A stretch of DNA of 64,000 bases, taken from the NCBI GenBank assembly GCA_943787435.1, contig CALSMK010000005.1, forward strand, positions 1 to 64,000, in the 5' to 3' direction. Shown here piece after piece: positions 61,812-64,000 of the stretch (position 1 is the first letter of the stretch; each line of letters opens with the position of its first letter). The notes under the pieces are model-generated. The model saw only the letters and a list, made by a program, of their open reading frames with translations, was not told the DNA's origin and made no database searches. Source of the DNA: an uncultured Flavobacteriales bacterium. GTDB lineage: Bacteria > Bacteroidota > Bacteroidia > Flavobacteriales_D > Sanyastnellaceae. A program made the translations under genes and the position numbers.

Positions 61812-62465
61812 ATGCACGCAGGAAGCATCATCAATCAAGAGCTGATTTCGCTCGATCCGGGAGACACCTTGGAGAAGGCCCTCAGGGCCATGGACGAACT
61901 CAAGGTGGAGCATTTGCCCGTGGCGGCAGATGGCCGTTTCCTTGGTTTGGTGGCCGAACAGCACCTGTTGGACAAGGAAGGCGAGGCCGTCTTTTTGACC
62001 AATGTTCAGCTCATGCCTTTGATGGTGGCCCCTGGCCAGCATTTCCTGGAGGTGGTGGATGTGCTTTGCGAGGCCGATGTGAGTGTGGTGCCTGTGGTGG
62101 ACGAGGGCATGCTCGTGGGCAGCATTGACCGCGCCCATCTGTGGCGTGCGTTTCATCACAGCTTAACCCCGTATAGCGAGGGAAGCATTCTCACCTTGGA
62201 AATGCCATGGAAAGACTACAGTCTGGCTCAGGTCTCCCACAGGGTAGAATCTGAAGGGGTGAAAATCTTGCAAGTGCTGGTGTCCGACGGCTCCCAGCCC
62301 GAGAACGCAGAAGTGGCCCTCAGGCTGTCCTCTCGCGACATTGAGGGCCTCATAGACTCCCTTCGTCGCCACGGGTACGAAGTGCGGGCGTTCTACCGCG
62401 CCGAGGAGTATGCAGAAGAAATGAAAGAGCGCATGGCTGCATTCATGCGTTACATGAACATCTGA
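61812..62465 (+). CDS. CBS domain-containing protein (AcuB-like)
   Basis: 217 aa from ATG 61812 (MHAGSIINQELISLDPGDTLEKALRAMDE); the ORF-track start overlaps pdxJ on the other strand. A pair of CBS domains spans about residues 1-120 (VEHLPVAADGRFLGLVAE and CEADVSVVPVVDEGMLVGSI), followed by an ACT-like C-terminal region (VLVSDGSQPENAEVALRLSSRDIEGLIDSLRRHGYEV). It may sense an adenine nucleotide or NAD(P). Its fixed place before nadK suggests a link to pyridine-nucleotide control, but this is inference. Confidence 0.85.
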   Translation: MHAGSIINQELISLDPGDTLEKALRAMDELKVEHLPVAADGRFLGLVAEQHLLDKEGEAVFLTNVQLMPLMVAPGQHFLEVVDVLCEADVSVVPVVDEGMLVGSIDRAHLWRAFHHSLTPYSEGSILTLEMPWKDYSLAQVSHRVESEGVKILQVLVSDGSQPENAEVALRLSSRDIEGLIDSLRRHGYEVRAFYRAEEYAEEMKERMAAFMRYMNI

Positions 62466-62471
62466 TTGAGC

Positions 62472-63407
62472 ATGTCAAAAAGCCCCGCCATTCAATCTGT
62501 TCTCATTCATGGTCAGGCGCTGGAAGCGCAGGCACTGAATGAAGTTCAATTGGTTTTGTCGGCCTTGGTGGCCTCCGGTGTTTCCATATCGGTGACCGAG
62601 TCATTCGCTGCCTTGCTGTTGGAATGCGGCGTGGATGCCCAGCAATACGGCATTCAAAACGCAGCAGTCGATCACCGACCAGACATGGTCCTTTCGTTGG
62701 GCGGAGACGGCACGGTTTTGGAAACCGCAGCGTTGGAAGCGGTGGAGGGCATTCCTGTGTTGGGCATCAACACCGGCAGGCTGGGCTTTTTGGCCCACCT
62801 CCCTCTGCAGGGCGCCTCAGAAGCCATGGCTTCTATCATGACCGGTTCTTACATCGTCGAATCCAGAAATCGCCTCGAGATTGAATTCCTGGGGATGGAT
62901 GTAGACCTCGGACGGTATGCCTTGAATGAGGTCACGGTGCACAGGAGGGATGTGGCGAGCATGATTCGCATTTCGGTTCACCGCGACGGGACATTTGTCA
63001 ACCGATACTGGGCAGATGGCCTCATCGTTTCCACCGCCACAGGGTCCACGGCATACTCTTTGAGCTGTGGTGGCCCCATTGTTCATCCCGACAGCAATGC
63101 GATTGTGCTCAACCCCATTGCCCCCCACAACCTCAATGATCGTCCCTTGGTGATTCCTGCGGAGGGAACGCTCGAGATTCATGCTGAGGGGAGGGACGAC
63201 CATTTGATGTTGACCTTGGATTCGAGGTCCCACAAGGTCAAGGCCCCCGCTCGGTTCAAGGTGCGCCCCGCGAGCCGGCCGTTTTTGTTGGTTCAATTGC
63301 CGGGCGTGGACTTCATTGAAACCGTTCGAAGAAAATTGCACTTTGGAATGGACGGCCGCGAAGGCCCTTCCAGTGCGGCACACGAAAACCCCACTGGTTC
63401 TCGTTAA
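62472..63407 (+). CDS. nadK: NAD kinase
   Basis: 311-aa enzyme making NADP from NAD and ATP, start at ATG 62472 (MSKSPAIQSVLIHGQA). The diagnostic motifs are LSLGGDGTVLETA, GINTGRLGFLAHL and ADGLIVSTATGSTAYSLSCGGPIVHP. The C-terminal LNPIAPHNLNDRPLVIP is also typical. It lies 6 bases after the CBS gene, and its stop overlaps the porG ATG (TAATG). Confidence 0.96.
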   Translation: MSKSPAIQSVLIHGQALEAQALNEVQLVLSALVASGVSISVTESFAALLLECGVDAQQYGIQNAAVDHRPDMVLSLGGDGTVLETAALEAVEGIPVLGINTGRLGFLAHLPLQGASEAMASIMTGSYIVESRNRLEIEFLGMDVDLGRYALNEVTVHRRDVASMIRISVHRDGTFVNRYWADGLIVSTATGSTAYSLSCGGPIVHPDSNAIVLNPIAPHNLNDRPLVIPAEGTLEIHAEGRDDHLMLTLDSRSHKVKAPARFKVRPASRPFLLVQLPGVDFIETVRRKLHFGMDGREGPSSAAHENPTGSR

Positions 63408-64000
63408 TGCAGGACCTGAAGGCCATGAACTTCTCGATCCGTCTCCTCTCTCTCATCTGCGTCCTGGCATTCCTTGGGCCGGTTTCTGCGCAGCGAAAAT
63501 TTGAGCAGAGCAAAACATTGGGGTTCACGTTGGGCACCGGATACTACCTTGGCGAAATGAACCCCACCGGCCACCTCAAAGGTCGATTTCAGCCGGGTTA
63601 TGGAGGGTTTCTTCGGTTCAATTTGAACCGCCGATTTGGTGTTCGGGCAGCACTCAACAGAACGACTTTGCTGTATTACGATGCCGACTCCAATGACCCT
63701 TGGTTGGTGAACCGGAACTTGCATTTTCGCAACAACATCACCGAGGGCTCTGTGGTGGCAGAATTCAACTACTCCCGGTATCAAATCGGGAACACCAAAG
63801 ACCGGTTTGCGGCCTACCTCTTTGCAGGCCTCTCGCTTTACAGCCACATGCCACAGGCCGAGATTGACGGATTTTGGTACGAGTTGCAGCCGTTGGGCAC
63901 GGAAGGACAAGGCACCAGTGATGGTGGCGAGCGCTATGCCACCACCGGTTTTGCCGTCCCGTTCGGGTTTGGCTTCAAGTTGAACTTGGGCCACTTCTCC
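63407..64000 (+). CDS. porG: PorG/DUF6089 family T9SS outer-membrane protein, 3' truncated by window end
   Basis: The ORF runs off the right edge, so it is missing from the ORF track. Translation from ATG 63407 (or 63425) gives a signal peptide SIRLLSLICVLAFLGPVSAQ, then RKFEQSKTLGFTLGTGYYLGEMNP and GFLRFNLNRRFGVRAALNRTTLLYYDADSNDPW, matching the PorG/DUF6089 beta-barrel family. PorG anchors the T9SS PorK-PorN ring to the outer membrane in Porphyromonas. Its position after nadK is the usual Bacteroidota order; isoprenyl transferase and bamA are expected next. It fits the several T9SS cargo genes in this window. Confidence 0.85.
   Translation, partial: MQDLKAMNFSIRLLSLICVLAFLGPVSAQRKFEQSKTLGFTLGTGYYLGEMNPTGHLKGRFQPGYGGFLRFNLNRRFGVRAALNRTTLLYYDADSNDPWLVNRNLHFRNNITEGSVVAEFNYSRYQIGNTKDRFAAYLFAGLSLYSHMPQAEIDGFWYELQPLGTEGQGTSDGGERYATTGFAVPFGFGFKLNLGHFS

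Noticed and set aside
1-64000. CRISPR array, prophage, IS element or integron
   Set aside because: No regularly spaced direct repeats, transposase, integrase or phage structural genes were seen; nearly every gene is a conserved chromosomal Bacteroidota gene.

Overview
The window reads as a compact chromosomal segment of a Bacteroidota bacterium, most likely a Flavobacteriales-type lineage with unusually high GC (mid-50s % by eye). The lineage call rests on several Bacteroidota hallmarks: gliding/T9SS genes (gldH beside ricT, and a PorG/DUF6089 gene at the right edge), C-terminal T9SS sorting domains on surface proteins, an IPExxxVDY-family gene between rnc and pyk, DUF4271-hemD-rnpA-S41 peptidase, purD-DUF6341-DUF6427, DUF2480, the pdxJ-CBS-nadK-porG order, and TAnnTTTG-like promoter boxes instead of strong Shine-Dalgarno sequences. 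No rRNA, tRNA, IS element, prophage or CRISPR array is visible. No gene-free stretch exceeds 300 bases. The longest are 686-916, 33809-34010 and 13724-13917, and they hold little beyond promoters.

Layout. 1-3080: 3' end of a mannose-1-phosphate guanylyltransferase, then an MlaE/MlaF-type ABC pair translationally coupled to an iodotyrosine-deiodinase-like nitroreductase. 3238-7332: acpP-fabF-rnc-IPExxxVDY-pyk. 7412-13723: ileS, dksA, lspA and convergent ispG, all broken by single-base indels. 13918-22637: VWA/MoxR-like pair, recO, a hemoglobin/transferrin-type TonB receptor, holB (delta'), ricT, gldH. 22642-33808: mostly minus strand, with a rhodanese lipoprotein, a plus-strand M43 metalloprotease with T9SS tail, a tightly overlapping yfiR-like/TPR/SpoIIE-phosphatase/ClC cluster, ferritin, a GbsR/MarR regulator, a glycine-oxidase-like enzyme and kbl. 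34011-48704: metG, a Kunitz-domain T9SS cargo protein, asd, a lamin-tail surface protein, DUF4271-hemD-rnpA-S41 peptidase-O-antigen ligase, two glycosyltransferases, purD. 48727-64000: DUF6341/DUF6427, a large PKD adhesin-like protein, purQ, dxs, DUF2480, polA, two unknown exported proteins, pdxJ with an alpha/beta hydrolase, CBS protein, nadK, porG.

Most of the window is housekeeping: fatty-acid synthesis, glycolysis, translation, isoprenoid precursors (dxs, ispG), purines, heme, NADP and replication. The accessory layer is envelope and surface biology: T9SS cargo, gliding, glycan transfer, lipoproteins.

The most interesting signals are: (i) an 18-bp palindrome with 7-4-7 architecture upstream of the GbsR/MarR gene and, degenerate, directly upstream of the neighbouring ferritin gene, suggesting one regulator for both; (ii) a recurrent TAnnTTCG/TAnnTTTG box, often only 3-8 nt from the start codon, suggesting leaderless or near-leaderless mRNAs; (iii) a Kunitz/BPTI domain with P1 = Glu on a T9SS cargo protein; (iv) a YfiR-like/TPR/HAMP-SpoIIE/ClC-CBS cluster that resembles a re-wired YfiR signalling unit. 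About twenty single-base indels, several of them in homopolymer runs and clustered at 9-14 kb and 40-48 kb, look like sequencing errors rather than gene decay, because they hit essential genes.
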